Origin: Akanthomyces muscarius
Taxonomy: Eukaryota > Ascomycota > Sordariomycetes > Hypocreales > Cordycipitaceae
Assembly (NCBI RefSeq): GCF_028009165.1
Contig: NC_079241.1
Coordinates: forward strand, 4,216,001 to 4,280,000
Reading direction: 5' to 3'
DNA length: 64,000 bases
Of the stretch, positions 43,681 to 55,500 are shown piece by piece. A model generated the notes under the pieces. The model made no database searches. It had not been told where the DNA came from and saw only the letters and a program-made list of their open reading frames with translations. Within the stretch, counting starts at the first letter, position 1; each line of letters begins with the position of its first letter. The translations under genes were made by a program, and so were the position numbers.

Positions 43681-46488
43681 ATGAACTACTTCGAGGACTA
43701 CGACGAGCCCGTCGGCGACGGCGGGCCAGCGAGCCACGAGCCGCCTGCTGCCATGGGATCGCCGCCGTCGCCCGCACAACCCCATCAAGGCGCAGGTGGT
43801 GCAGCTGCAGGCATGACCAGCCACCCTCGATCATCGGGCAATGTTACGATATACCAGACCACGGGCCCCGATGCTCACACCGCGGCCATCCTGTCACCTG
43901 GCGGCTCGGGTCCTGCCCTGAACCCGCGCTCCTGTGTAACTTGCCGCCGTCGCAAGGTGCGCTGCGATAAGCAGATGCCATGCTCCAACTGTCGCCGCGC
44001 ACAAATTCCCTGCATTTTCCCTGCGCCCGGTCGCGCCCCGCGCCAACAGAAACCAAAGGACCTCAATGCGCCGCCAAAGAGCTCCAGCCAACGCGAGGTG
44101 GAACTGATCAAGCGCCTGCGCAAGCTTGAGGGCATCGTTGAGGAGCTGAGCGGACAGATTGAGGTTGAATCTGGCAGCGGCCGGCAGGCGCACTCTGAAT
44201 CTCCACGCGTTGGCACAACTGGTGACGGCTCCTCGGCCAGCCAATACTCTTCCAGCCTGGACTTCTTCGGCGGTCGCCCGTCGAGCGAGGGTGGCCACGA
44301 TACGAACCCAGACGTTCTGCGAAAGCGAGACGTTGGCCAGCAGTTTGGCCGAATGGTTCTCGGCGATCACAAAGGCACAGCCAGGTATATCAGTAGTGGT
44401 TTTTGGTCGAAGATGAATGACGAAATCGATGCTATTCGGACTGAAACACAAAGGCTCACCGACGACGATGACGAGTCTGACTACGATGAGTCGCCTATGG
44501 AAACGCCAGACGCACTGGGAGCTCTCAATGATCATCACTCGTTTATCTTTGGCTACCGATCCGCCGATGTTGACTTGAGTAAACTACACCCGCTCCCGTC
44601 ACACGCAACATTCCTTTGGTCTGTTTTTCAAGAAAACGTTGAGCCTCTACTCAAGATCCTTCATGTACCAACCGTTGATGCCTTGCTGCGAGAAGCAAGA
44701 CGAGATATGTCTACACTGCTGCCCGCAGACGAGGCCCTGATTTTTGTGATATACTTTTCCGCCATTACCGCTCTCGAACCAGAAGAGGTCCAGACAAACT
44801 TTGGGGCAGACAAGTTTGCGCTTCTCGGACAGTATCGTTTTGCTGTAGAGCAAGCACTGGCCAAGGCGAATTTCTTGAACACATCTGACATTACCGTTCT
44901 ACAAGCCTTCACATTGTTCCTACTTGTCGGTAGGCGACATGACGACAGTCGATTTTGCTGGTCTCTGACCAGTCTCGTTGTTCGCCTTGCGCAGGGCATG
45001 GGGCTGCACAGGGACGGCACGCACTTTGATTTGCCACCCTTTGAGGCGGAGATGCGAAGGAGGCTGTGGTGGGCGATCATTACGCTTGACCTACGATCCG
45101 GAGAGGAGCTTGGCACTGACATGGTTATACCTGATGGAAGCTATGACACACAGTTGCCTTTAAACATCAACGACGCCGATATAAGCAAAGACTCCACAGA
45201 AGTTCCCGAGCAACGCGAGGGTCGCTCAGACTCTGCTGTCGCTGTCGTCAGATATGAAATTTGCGCCATCGCCCGCCGTATTCATTGTGCGTCCTCTGCC
45301 ATGGCGTTGCGCCCGGAAACAAGCAGCATTGCCGAAAAGGAGCAGATGCTCATTGAAGTATACCAGCGCATCGAGGACAAGTTTCTTCGACATGTTGTGG
45401 ATGAAATGGACCCCCTGTACTGGGTTGTTGCAATGATTACACGTGTCATCATGGCTAAGTCTTGCTTGGTGATATATCACCCTCTCCTTTTCCCTGGTGC
45501 AGAAGAGCAGCTGTCAAATGAGGTCCGCCAGAGGCTTTATGTTGCCGCGATTGAGATTATTGAATGCAATCACAAGCTCAGTACTGATCCACGCTGCAAG
45601 CAATATCGTTGGCTGTTTAAGACTTACACAAGTTGGCACGCCATCTCCTACGTCCTCGTGGAAACCTGCCGCAGACCTTGGACGCCGCTGGTAGAGCGTG
45701 CCTGGCATGCTGTAACAGGATACGAGGGAGACCCGACCGAGCTGGCCAAGAAAGCTGACCACGCCGCGGTGTTCCTCCCGCTGCGCAAGCTTTTTGCTCG
45801 CGCGCGACGACATCGTGTGGCCGAGATTACCAAACTTCGCGCGAATCCAGACGAAGCACGACGTCTGGACTTTGCAGAGCGTATGGATCCGGAGCCTGCT
45901 CGTTTTGGACCTGTTCCTGGTGCAGAGCACATAATGGACCAGGCTAGAGAGCGTTGGAGGCTGCTCATAAAACCTGAAGGTGTCAGCCCGTCGCCATGGC
46001 TCGGCTCGAAAGCAGCAGGCGGAAGTAGCGCAGCGCCAACAGAGGCAAACTCGCAGCCAACGCCAGCGCCTACTGATGCAAACACCGTCCCTGGACCGCC
46101 GATGCAAGCTGGCCTAACCCCATCAACCAACGATGTCAACTACGCAATGAACTTTGTTGACGTGCTCATGTCTCAACACAACGTCCCAATGGCCGACTTT
46201 TGGGATATTGCAAACTTGGATCCAGCTGCGACCGACGCGAACCTGTCTTCCCAGCAAGCGCTACAGAATCAGGCCTTGCCAATCCAGACTCCCAAGGATA
46301 GTAGTGGCCAGCCCCTTCTCTGGGCTGATCCATTCTCTTCTGCCGGAATCAAGCTTGACGACGTATTGGCTGATGATGCAGAAATGGGAGAGGATTTCAA
46401 TTGGCAGGATTGGAGCCAGAGTATTCGTGGGTTGGAGCTCGGAGCCGCGCAGCCTCAACCTCAGAACCCGAACCAGCGCTGGCCGTGA
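43681..46488 (+). CDS. Zn2Cys6 transcription factor with fungal-specific domain
   Basis: Nuclear DNA-binding regulator, single exon, 935 aa. The zinc cluster is at Cys85, 88, 95, 101, 104 and 111 (C-X2-C-X6-C-X5-C-X2-C-X6-C) followed by a basic linker and a coiled-coil-like segment around residues 134-160 (LIKRLRKLEGIVEELSG), suggesting a dimer that binds paired CGG half-sites. Residues about 290-650 form the fungal-specific middle homology domain: HPLPSHATFLWSVFQENVEPLL, LVVRLAQGMGLHRDG and FEAEMRRRLWWAI are its typical blocks. The Gln/Pro/Ala-rich C-terminus with acidic patches is a likely activation region. The start at 43681 (GACCATGAAC) is the first ATG of the frame. The regulated pathway cannot be told; no catabolic cluster sits beside it. 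Confidence 0.92.
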   Translation: MNYFEDYDEPVGDGGPASHEPPAAMGSPPSPAQPHQGAGGAAAGMTSHPRSSGNVTIYQTTGPDAHTAAILSPGGSGPALNPRSCVTCRRRKVRCDKQMPCSNCRRAQIPCIFPAPGRAPRQQKPKDLNAPPKSSSQREVELIKRLRKLEGIVEELSGQIEVESGSGRQAHSESPRVGTTGDGSSASQYSSSLDFFGGRPSSEGGHDTNPDVLRKRDVGQQFGRMVLGDHKGTARYISSGFWSKMNDEIDAIRTETQRLTDDDDESDYDESPMETPDALGALNDHHSFIFGYRSADVDLSKLHPLPSHATFLWSVFQENVEPLLKILHVPTVDALLREARRDMSTLLPADEALIFVIYFSAITALEPEEVQTNFGADKFALLGQYRFAVEQALAKANFLNTSDITVLQAFTLFLLVGRRHDDSRFCWSLTSLVVRLAQGMGLHRDGTHFDLPPFEAEMRRRLWWAIITLDLRSGEELGTDMVIPDGSYDTQLPLNINDADISKDSTEVPEQREGRSDSAVAVVRYEICAIARRIHCASSAMALRPETSSIAEKEQMLIEVYQRIEDKFLRHVVDEMDPLYWVVAMITRVIMAKSCLVIYHPLLFPGAEEQLSNEVRQRLYVAAIEIIECNHKLSTDPRCKQYRWLFKTYTSWHAISYVLVETCRRPWTPLVERAWHAVTGYEGDPTELAKKADHAAVFLPLRKLFARARRHRVAEITKLRANPDEARRLDFAERMDPEPARFGPVPGAEHIMDQARERWRLLIKPEGVSPSPWLGSKAAGGSSAAPTEANSQPTPAPTDANTVPGPPMQAGLTPSTNDVNYAMNFVDVLMSQHNVPMADFWDIANLDPAATDANLSSQQALQNQALPIQTPKDSSGQPLLWADPFSSAGIKLDDVLADDAEMGEDFNWQDWSQSIRGLELGAAQPQPQNPNQRWP

Positions 46489-46916
46489 CGGCGCTTCGAC
46501 CAGATACTCGAATACCGAATGAATGATGATGATGAAGCTGTATAATCCAGCCTTTTTGGGCACTGGGAGTTGCGAAGCGTTGATTGAGACAGACCAGGAT
46601 ACCCCAATGAGCCCTGGGAGGCGCACACTTGCAACTCGTGGACGATACTCTACGGACCATGTAGCCAGAAAGAAAACATAATGTGAAATAGACTTTGAAT
46701 AAATAACGATAGCTCTTTCAAACAATGCACACAATTTTCCATGTTGTGTACACCGTCTCTTCAAACTGCTTTGTCCATTACTCCGCCAATGTGCTGCGAT
46801 TCGTTGGTGGGGCGGAAGCTCAATCGCATCTGCCTAAAAAACCCAAGCATCCAACGCGACGAAAAACTTCTACACGGATCAACGAACGTACTAAATCCGA
46901 CAACGAAACTCACAAT
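46489..46916. other. Short tandem intergenic region
   Basis: This 428-bp spacer separates two rightward genes. The cactin frame stays open upstream to an ATG at 46725, so part of this stretch could be coding if translation starts earlier. Confidence 0.45.
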
Positions 46917-48497
46917 ATGGACCCCAGTCGCCGGAACATGATCAACAATCCGGGCCCATCGAGGGGGCGCGATGGTACGTCGCCGAGATACGACTCACAC
47001 AATCGCGTATCGAAACCACCCCGACCTGCGCCGTCCCAATCCGCAAGCAAGATTGCCGCGAGCTACGTATCGAGCGAAGAGCAGGCGCGTCAATTTGTCG
47101 CTGACGAAGACATATTTGTCTTGCGTCAGTCGAAAAAGAAGGCCGACATTCGCGTTCGTGAGAACAGAGCAAAGCCAATCGACTATTTGGCGTTCAGCCT
47201 TCGGTACATTGACGAGGAGCGCGACGTCTTCGACGACCAAGAAGGCGACGATGATATAGACGTACCCGAGCCAGCCGAAGTTGTGCAAAAGCTTGATCTA
47301 CACGGACTGAAGGAGCTGGAAACCGACATAAAGAACTACCACGTGCTAGAGACAGATTCTCGAAATAGGGAATACTGGGAGGCTTTGCGTTCGCTGTGCA
47401 AGTCGCAGAAGGCAAAGCTTGACCCCTCCAGGCACGATAGGCGTGTTGTCAGCAGTGTGGATGACGATATCAACAAGATTCTTGCACCAAAGACATACGA
47501 GCAGCTAGGCGCCCTGGAGAAGCAAATAAAGGCGAAGCTGCGATCCGACGAAGATATTGATATAGACTATTGGGAGCAGCTCCTGCAAAGCTTGCTCGTT
47601 TGGAAGGCCAAAGCTGTCCTAGCACGAACTGTTGAGAAAATCACAAAGAAGAAACTTGAGCGGCAGGGCCAGCCTTCTGGCAAAATGAGCAGCAATACGA
47701 GAGCGGCTTCAGCACAAACACAAGCACTGTCCAGAACAACGCCGAACGTGCCACCTTCAGAACCAAGCGGTAATGACGATGCCTCTCAGGCTACACAGAC
47801 GCTCTACGATAGGGAGGCTGCGCGCGGTGTTTCGGAAAATGAGGAGGTATTTGCTGCGGAGGAGGAGCTCCCAGGAACATCGAAGCCGCAGTGGGCGGGA
47901 GAGCACCAAGTACGAAAGCCAAGGTACTTCAACCGAGTTCAAATGGGCTACGAGTGGAACAAGTACAACCAGACGCACTATGACCACGACAATCCGCCAC
48001 CCAAGGTCGTGCAGGGTTACAAGTTCAACATTTTCTACCCGGAACTCATCGACAAGACCAAGGCGCCTACATTCAAGATTATTCGCGAGCACGGGAGGCG
48101 GCGGGGCGAGTCCTTTGCGGCCGCAGGCGAGGAGGACACCTGCTTGATTCGCTTCATTGCGGGACCTCCCTACGAAGACCTGGCGTTTCGCATTGTGGAC
48201 CGTGAGTGGGATTACAGCGCTAAGAGAGACCGGGGATTCAAGAGCTCTTTCGACAAGGCAAGTTTGATTAACAGAATTCGGCCGAGCAGACACTGCTGCT
48301 CTTTGTATCGCACGGAAGCGAGGCCGTGGTGAGCCGGAGCAGCTGCAGCTAACATGTTTGGACTCCGTAGGGCATCCTACAGCTGCATTTTCAGTTCAAA
48401 AAGGTAAGACCTGCATACCATTCCCGGGGCTGCGTCCCATTTCACCGGAAATTTCTGGGGCTGACATGTTTGCTCGTAGATCTTCTACCGAAAATAA
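46917..48497 (+). CDS. Cactin (S. pombe Cay1 family)
   Basis: Cactin is a conserved nuclear protein tied to the spliceosome; fission yeast Cay1 is needed for proper splicing and for telomere regulation through Rap1. Exons 46917-48257, 48371-48403 and 48480-48497 give 463 aa. The middle domain starts at EDIFVLRQSKKKADIRVRE and AKPIDYLAFSLRYID; the C-terminal cactin domain runs from KPRYFNRVQMGYEWNKYNQ to the very end, FDK-GILQLHFQFKK-IFYRK. Those last residues are encoded by two tiny exons (33 and 18 nt including stop), and the match of this end to the family fixes both splices. Intron 1 (48258-48370) has a GC donor (AAG|GCAAGT) and TAG acceptor. Start ATG 46917 has A at -3; an in-frame ATG at 46725 would add 64 residues. 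Confidence 0.92.
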
Positions 48498-50848
48498 GGA
48501 CAACAGGCCAGAGTGGCGACCGCTCAAGTGCCTGTCATATGCCGCGAAGCTCGAAGCACGACATGGGCATCAAGGGAACTTTTGCTATCTTGGCGGTATT
48601 CTTGGGTTTTTGTAACAACAGACAGAGAGGCGGAGTGCTGTGCCGTCAGCACGAGTCTCGAAACTAGACATAGCATAGCTGCCCGGCTCGCTTAATCGCA
48701 TCTTGCACCAAAGGAAGGAAAGCAAAGACCTCAAAATACCAGTACAAGAAATCTTGGCCCGCTAAATTGTGATTCGTTGTTTAAGCGTCCGCCGACCAGA
48801 ACCATATGGATTGAGCCCACGTTGCATGTTGCACGGATGATTTCTAGAATGTAGGACAACGGCCAGGGCAGGGGCGGCCATGATTCCTGGTGTTACGAAG
48901 CAGTTTGAAGTCTGCATATCACCAAAAAGCTCTAGTAGCTGCACAATCATAGACTCTACGCCTGCACCTGATCTGGCGAAGTTGTGTTCTGCAAAGGAGG
49001 GGCTTACACGGCGTCTCCGAGCTCTGCGTGCAAACCGTCTTCTTGCTGCGGAGCAAGTGCGGTCTCCAAAGCCTGTATCAGCCTTTGGGGGCCGTTGTTT
49101 CAAATCAGAAAAGATGATATTGGACTGGCTGGCCCACAGTGGTGTTGCGAATCTGTCGCCTCCCGTTGAACACCGCATTCCAACTCGCAGCTGGTATTAT
49201 AGTGCTGTGTAATGAGGTGTGCGTTGCTCCCCGCGCTGCTGCAAGGCAGCGGGAAGCAGCTCATGCTAACGCAAGTAGCCGAGAAGCTTGCAGAGGAGAT
49301 TTCGAGACGTCAAACGGGCCTTACAATCGCCATCGATCAAAGGCTCTTACATTGTCATCCCGGGAAACAAGCGTCGTCCGACACCCAAATGCTACTCTTG
49401 TACGGTCCAAAGAGGATTCAGACGGGCGAGAATCGGACCATTTCGGCAAAACGACACTCCTTTGGCGAGAAAGAGCGCGTGCAGTGCGCTGTGAGCGCAC
49501 AACATGCCAATGAGAAGGCCGTCTACTGGGGCACAAGCTCGAGCTCTTGTGGTGGTGTGGCCACTCGTCCGTGATACACGTCCGTCCATTGTTGAACGGG
49601 ACGATGAGGGGTTTCTGGTGGGACAGCGCAGACTTGTCGCTATCGGCTCTTTTTTATTATTATTGCTTTTTCTTCTTTGGCAACACCAGGACGAGATGGG
49701 CGGTTCGATCAATGTTGGTCCGTGATTCTCATGTTGAAGCTCGTGCCCGCTACTTCCCTTCTCCCACTGGGCAGTCTTGCCCGCATACATGACGCGACCT
49801 GCAGGCGCCGGGCAGCGCGAATGGGAGAATAGCGAGACTTAGGGCAGGCCACAGCTGCAACAGACGCACGCACCAGCGACAAGCGCACAGGGTCGCCAGT
49901 TGCAGGGATGACTGGCAGAAGCCAGTTCTTACACAGAAACACAAATACACAGGGGAATGAGGGGTTATCGACCAGGCCCTCCCTCCTCCTCTTCATTCTA
50001 CCCCATGCGCACCGGCCAGCCCGGCGTCCATGACAAGAGGACGAAGAAAGCTCAGGCCCAAGGGAGAGCATGGCGGATGGGAAGAGTGTGCGGCCCCATC
50101 CTCTGCAGAAACAGGTAGGACAGCCAGACAGGCTAGCTCGCCTTTGATACGTTCACGCCCAGGTCAGGACAAGCCACCCATGCCAGCCCGCTCTGGGATA
50201 CCAACAACTTAGCTCTGCGCCAGCCCAGTTAGCAGCCCACCAGCATTGTCTAGATCTGGGCCTGTACCATCCCAGGCCCTGCAGCCGTTGTGGGGGACCG
50301 GCTCCCACACTACAGGGTTGATGGGACTGTTTGAAGCTGCTGTTGACTTTCAACAATAGAGGCACTGAGTCCCATTTAGAGCTGGACGACCATGTCGGAC
50401 AGACAGACAGACAGACGGGCTCTCGCCCGGGATCCACAGCCAAAGGCCCTCTCTTTCTGCCTTTCGTCCCTCGACCTGCAGCAGTATACAGGCGGGCGCT
50501 TTTTGGCCTGCTGTTTCCTCTCACTTATAGATGCTGCCCGTCTCCCGCTCTGCTCCCCCATCTTCTTCCCGGCTACCCCAAACACCACACTTCCCCTTGT
50601 TGATACATCTTTCATCCTAAAGACTTTACCTGTTTTCTGTCTGTCTTTCATTCTTGTCTTTCATCCTGTGAAACAAGATTGTCTATCAAATCGCCGGCCA
50701 TATCCTTGAGCGACTGCCTCCAGGCAAACTTTGGGACGCCGCCGGCTAACCCTTTTTCTGCTCGCCACACCGGGTTCGTCTGGTTCTGGAAAGTAGACAC
50801 ACACCGTTTCTGCGCGATAGAAACCTGGCGACCGAAGCACGGCCCGAA
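48498..50848. other. Long upstream region of the forkhead gene
   Basis: This 2.35-kb region contains the cactin 3' flank and the forkhead promoter or leader. It has a short CAGA microsatellite (50401-50416) and strongly C/T-rich sequence at 50550-50690. Open frames of up to 130 codons have no recognisable domain. Long promoters and leaders are common for developmental regulators of filamentous fungi. Confidence 0.5.
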
Positions 50849-52549
50849 ATGAGAGCTGACGCCATGAATTCTCTTACACCAATGAGTGGCCAGGGCGACA
50901 GCCATAATAAGCTGCCCTCTCCCTTTGCATCTCCCAAGCTCTTCCAAGGTCCGGCAGACATCATCAAGTCTGAACCCATCACCGACATTCACCTGGCAAA
51001 GTGGAAGGCCGAAGATAGTCTGCTGCTCGAGGCCAAGATACAGACTCCCCAATCATCACCTTCAGCCGCCCACCTGTGCCAGCAGACATCAGAGATCGAC
51101 ACGAGCAAACGTGAACCCATGTCTCCGCCAGATAACTATTCCGTCATTTCCTCCCCACAGAACTTTGGCTGGCCATCGTCATCAGAGTCAGGAGAAAGCG
51201 AGCCCTGGACGCTGCACCACCACGAGCTACTGCCTGACCATTCTGCCTACGCCAATTCACCATCGTCACCTGCTGGTGGTTGGGACTGCGCGGTACCCTA
51301 TCAGTTCCAAGGCGCCCCTACCTCGGCGGGATATTTTCCAGACTGCAGTGTCCCCTTCTCTGCCGTTACTCCCCCCCCGATGCAGGCCAACTACTCGCCT
51401 GTGTTTGAGATGCCCTCAAACTACGGAAGCCCCCAATATCCCCACAGCCACTTTGGCGATGGATCTCCTGCCCAACGCCGCCAGCTAGCTGCTGGAATTC
51501 CTGAAATGGGCTCTCTAGTCAATGAGCCTACTTCACATCCCGACTACTCTGGGGTCTTGCACACACCACCAAGCGACTTCCCCTGCACTTCGGACCTGGG
51601 CAAGGCCAAAGGGGACATCAACAGCCTGCCGTACTCTCAACTTCTGTTCAGAGCTTTCATGAGCTCAAACACAAGAAAGTTGTCGCTGCGGCAGATTTAC
51701 CAGTGGTTCGAAGAGAATACCAACAAGGCTGTGAACAACAAAGGCTGGCAAAACAGCATCCGCCACAACCTGAGCATGAACCGAGTATGTTACCTTGCAC
51801 ACCACATTCCGGATTTGAAAAGCCATGTACTAACAGCGATTTTCTAGGCCTTTGAGAAAGCACCACTGAAGGAAGACGGAACAGAGTCGAGGCGAGCGAC
51901 TGAGTGGGTGTTGGCAGACTGGGCGCTTGAGGAAGGCGTCCAAAGCACGACAAGGTATCGCAAGAGCAACACCCATTCGAAATCACACAACTCGGGACGT
52001 ATGGGCCACAGCTCCTACGGTGGCAGCCGCAGAGGTCCCCTGGGATACAACCCCCGGGGTCGTGAGAGGCTCTACAATCATCGACTCCAGATGCACGGTA
52101 TGCCGTCAGATCAGCAGCTTACCTATGGCCCTCCCATCTCCCATCCCCACATGGCGCCTTCCATGCATGGGCTCTCGGAGGTTGAGGGATACATGGCTCC
52201 CGGAGGAGGAATGTGCTACTCGCAAGAAGATGTCCATCAAGGATACAATGGATTCAGCCCAGAAGATGCCAGCAACTCCAACAACTACTCCATGTACAAT
52301 CTTGGGGGAGGAAATATGGGGGAGTATGCGATTGTGGGCGGCGTTCCCGACGGCACTCTGGCCGGGACCCATGTCGGTGGCGTTGTATCACAACCAGCCG
52401 TTGCAGTTCCATATGGGACGCAAATGTCTTCTGGTCTTTCTGGACTTACTGGCCAGTTGCAAGATGACCAGAACCAGCACAGCTACTCATCTGCTGAATA
52501 CGACACGAGGCAGGGACTCAGCATCGACTCTGAGGGTGTGCGCGAATAG
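50849..52549 (+). CDS. Forkhead transcription factor
   Basis: Exons 50849-51784 and 51848-52549 (63-nt phase-0 intron) give 545 aa. The winged-helix domain spans about residues 255-340: LPYSQLLFRAFMSSNTRKLS, LRQIYQWFEENT, then the recognition helix KGWQNSIRHNLSMNR, and after the intron AFEKAPLKEDG and WVLADWALEEG. The intron cuts the domain just after the recognition helix. The domain follows the usual forkhead order, but the wing differs from yeast Fkh1/2 and resembles the filamentous-fungal forkhead group. No FHA domain is present. N- and C-terminal parts are Ser/Pro/Gly/Tyr-rich and probably disordered activation regions. The start ATG 50849 is the first in frame; a second Met lies five codons on. 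Targets are unknown. Confidence 0.9.
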
Positions 52550-55500
52550 GACGACGGTTGGCGCTGGTGTGAGGGAAGCGGTGGGGTGTGAACTGTGTGA
52601 TTCTCGCTGCGGTGCAACATGGCACAAGATCCACACGCACCAACCACCCTACTCACTACTAGTACATTGTTGGGCGGGCGCTGCGAAGAAGTTGAGCCTG
52701 GTTGACAGTGACGAGACATTGCTAGTCTGTTACCGAGGACGCCAGAAGGGATCAAGGCAAAAAGGCGCACATGAGAGAAGAGGAGACCTGGCTAGTGTCT
52801 TGACGAATCATTTCTTTCTCGTTCTTTTTATTTATCATTGTTTAGAGTACTTTCTCTGGGTACCCTGTATTATACATAGACCGGCAGGCCACGATTCTTT
52901 TGATGACAATATATTTCTTTTTAATTTTTTATAAACACATTTCTCAATATTTTAGATTGTGACGCCGATTCTCTGCTGCACGGACTGATTCTCGGTGTCA
53001 TGACAGCATAGGCAACAGGTTGCAGCATGAGACGCACACTGATAGGTGGCTGGTGGTTGTACACATGAGCGATGGATAGCACTCTTGTACAAGGGGGAGT
53101 CTGGTGATGCCTGAGCAGGCGAATCCTGAGAAAGCCCGAACCCAGTGCAGTCCTGCGCTGCGGATGGACTTCGCTCCCCCAGATTGCACTCACTACGGGG
53201 AGACGACGTGGCAGACAGTCCCGTTCCCCTCGTGAGCAAGCGACCAACTGTACCTTGCGTATCAAGAAGCGCAGAGGCCCAGGGGGCCAAGGTCACGGAA
53301 GCAAAGCCTCATATGCACGAGAACAAAGAGAACATCCAGGAACAAAACAACCAAAATTAGTTCGGCGTTGTTCCGTTCGGATTTTCCCGGAATCTGGGGG
53401 GCGATAATCTCCCAGTTGTCCAGTCGTCGCTGCCAAAAAAGTGGCTGGGAACGGATTCCCGGCTGTCAAAATCGACAGCGCGGCCGAATCGGTCTCTAAA
53501 CGTACGTAAACTTTAGTGAAATCTTGTCGACCAGAGGGCTCTCGCTTAAATCGCAAGTTATAGGAATAGTGGCAATGCCGATGGGACTGCTTGTGCAATG
53601 CAGGCAATATGCACATGTGTGTCCTTTTCCATCGCTTCTTCCCACCACCACCCACCCACTCAAGGGGCCCCCGATTCCGGCTCGACGGTGCCCGGGCCAG
53701 CGAACGGGATGTGCTTCCAGGGAAGTCGTTGTGCGAGGACGGTAAATGGGGTGGGATTGAAGCCGGGGGGTCGACCAGGGCACCGGCACATCTTCAGCAT
53801 GGGAGGCCGGCGGGCGCATTGGCCAACGGCTGATCCAACTTGAGCAACTCGAGAGAAGGGAAATCGAAGCTCAATAGAAGGATCTGCCGGTATGGGGAGG
53901 GGGGGAGAGGGTGAGCCAGCTCGGCTACCTTCCAATGGCAACGCGCCCTTGAGCCTAAAATGTCAGGCTCTAGAGGCGACCTTGCAGAAGCTGAAGGGAG
54001 GGGAGTATAAGAAAAGGCAGGGCCAGGTGCTGGATTGCCTTACTCTCAGGGGGCGTGCGGTAGAGAAAGGTGAATCAACCGTTGATCAGCGTCCGTCGTC
54101 GTCGTCATCCGGGCTTGTGCCTCTAACCACATCAAGACAATACAGCACAGCAACAGGCCGTGGAGGAGTCGGAGCATTGTTGGGCGGAATGCTTGTAAAA
54201 AGGCACACTAGGGCCTCTGCCGGCCGGCTGTCGTCGTCTCCTCGTCCGTCGTCCATCAGATCCAGGCGAGAGAAGAGGCCGGGCAGGGAGCGGCCTGTGC
54301 TTTTTTGAAGATATTTGAATGTGTGTGCGAGAAGGAAAAAGCCAGCGGCCGCACTAAAACAAGCCACCATCTCTCTCACGCAAGGACAAGGACCGGGAGG
54401 TGTCGGTTGTCTGTCAATGAAGCGTCGCCGGGAAGTTTTTTAGTGCCATTGCAACGCCCGCAACCGTTTTCTGTCTCTCACGCACGAATCGACATACCAC
54501 TTACCACGCAACTCCACCACTTCATGGACTAATTTGTTTAGCGGCTTTCTGTTTTTGATTTTCCAACAGTCATTGTCGATATCCACTGGTTGGGCACATG
54601 CCCTCGTGGCCCCTGTCTCGCACTCCCCAAAAGAGGGAATCGTAATCACGGCATGGGTGGAAGGATTCGTTTTGGGCGCTGTGAATGACGGGCGGCCCTC
54701 ATCCACTACTGACGTTGCTGCTTTCGCCGAGCCGCATTGACAGCCGTGGCGGCCTATTGGGTGGCATGTGGAGGATCCAAGAAGACGCCTCTCTAATAAA
54801 GAGGCACAGGCTCACTAGCTGCATTGTTGTATCAAAGAAGACAAGAATAGCACATTGGTCCGTTTCGTCTTCTCCATATCGATGGTGAGGATAATAAACC
54901 GACCCAAGTGCCATATCGACGGCGGCCAAACTCGCAGGGCTACCTGGAGCTAAGCTACCAGGGGGGTGTGTCGCCGTCGCCATCTAACAGGCTGATCGCT
55001 TCATGTGCTAAACTAGATTCGGATCTGAATAGAGAACAATACCAACGTTGCGTACGGGGGAAAGTCTGGTGATCCTGCAATGGAGCTGGCTGATTAGCGT
55101 TGCCCTACGAGTAGTGCTAAAAATATTTCGATCCAGAGCTGTAAACATCGCCCTCAAACAAGACGTAAAAATAAATGAAGAAGAAAAAAAAAAGCCCTTC
55201 GTTTGCCTACCCATCGCCCCCAAAAAGATACCCTGGCAGGAGAAAAGTGCCACTGTTTCAGAATGAAAAAGCCCGGACAGCTGCCCAGCAAGGTGTTTGT
55301 GACCATTGCCGTAAATCGTTAGCAGCCCTTTTTTTCTGCATTGGACCGTGGCGTTCCCAAGGTTTCTCCAACGATGATGATGGGGGAGGGTAAAGAAGAG
55401 AAGGGGGGGCAAGAAGACACGGCTTGGCTCGACCACTTACTGATGCACCTGCATATGGGCCTACTCCAATTCCAGCAAAGCAGCCCGCACAGTCCAGGCT

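Noticed and set aside
46725..46916. Upstream in-frame start for cactin
   Set aside because: The added 64 residues are not cactin-like and the ATG at 46917 has a better context; not fully excluded.
53892..54308. 138-codon open frame in the 52.5-57 kb gap
   Set aside because: Low-complexity Arg/Ser/Gly product, no domain or conserved-looking segment.
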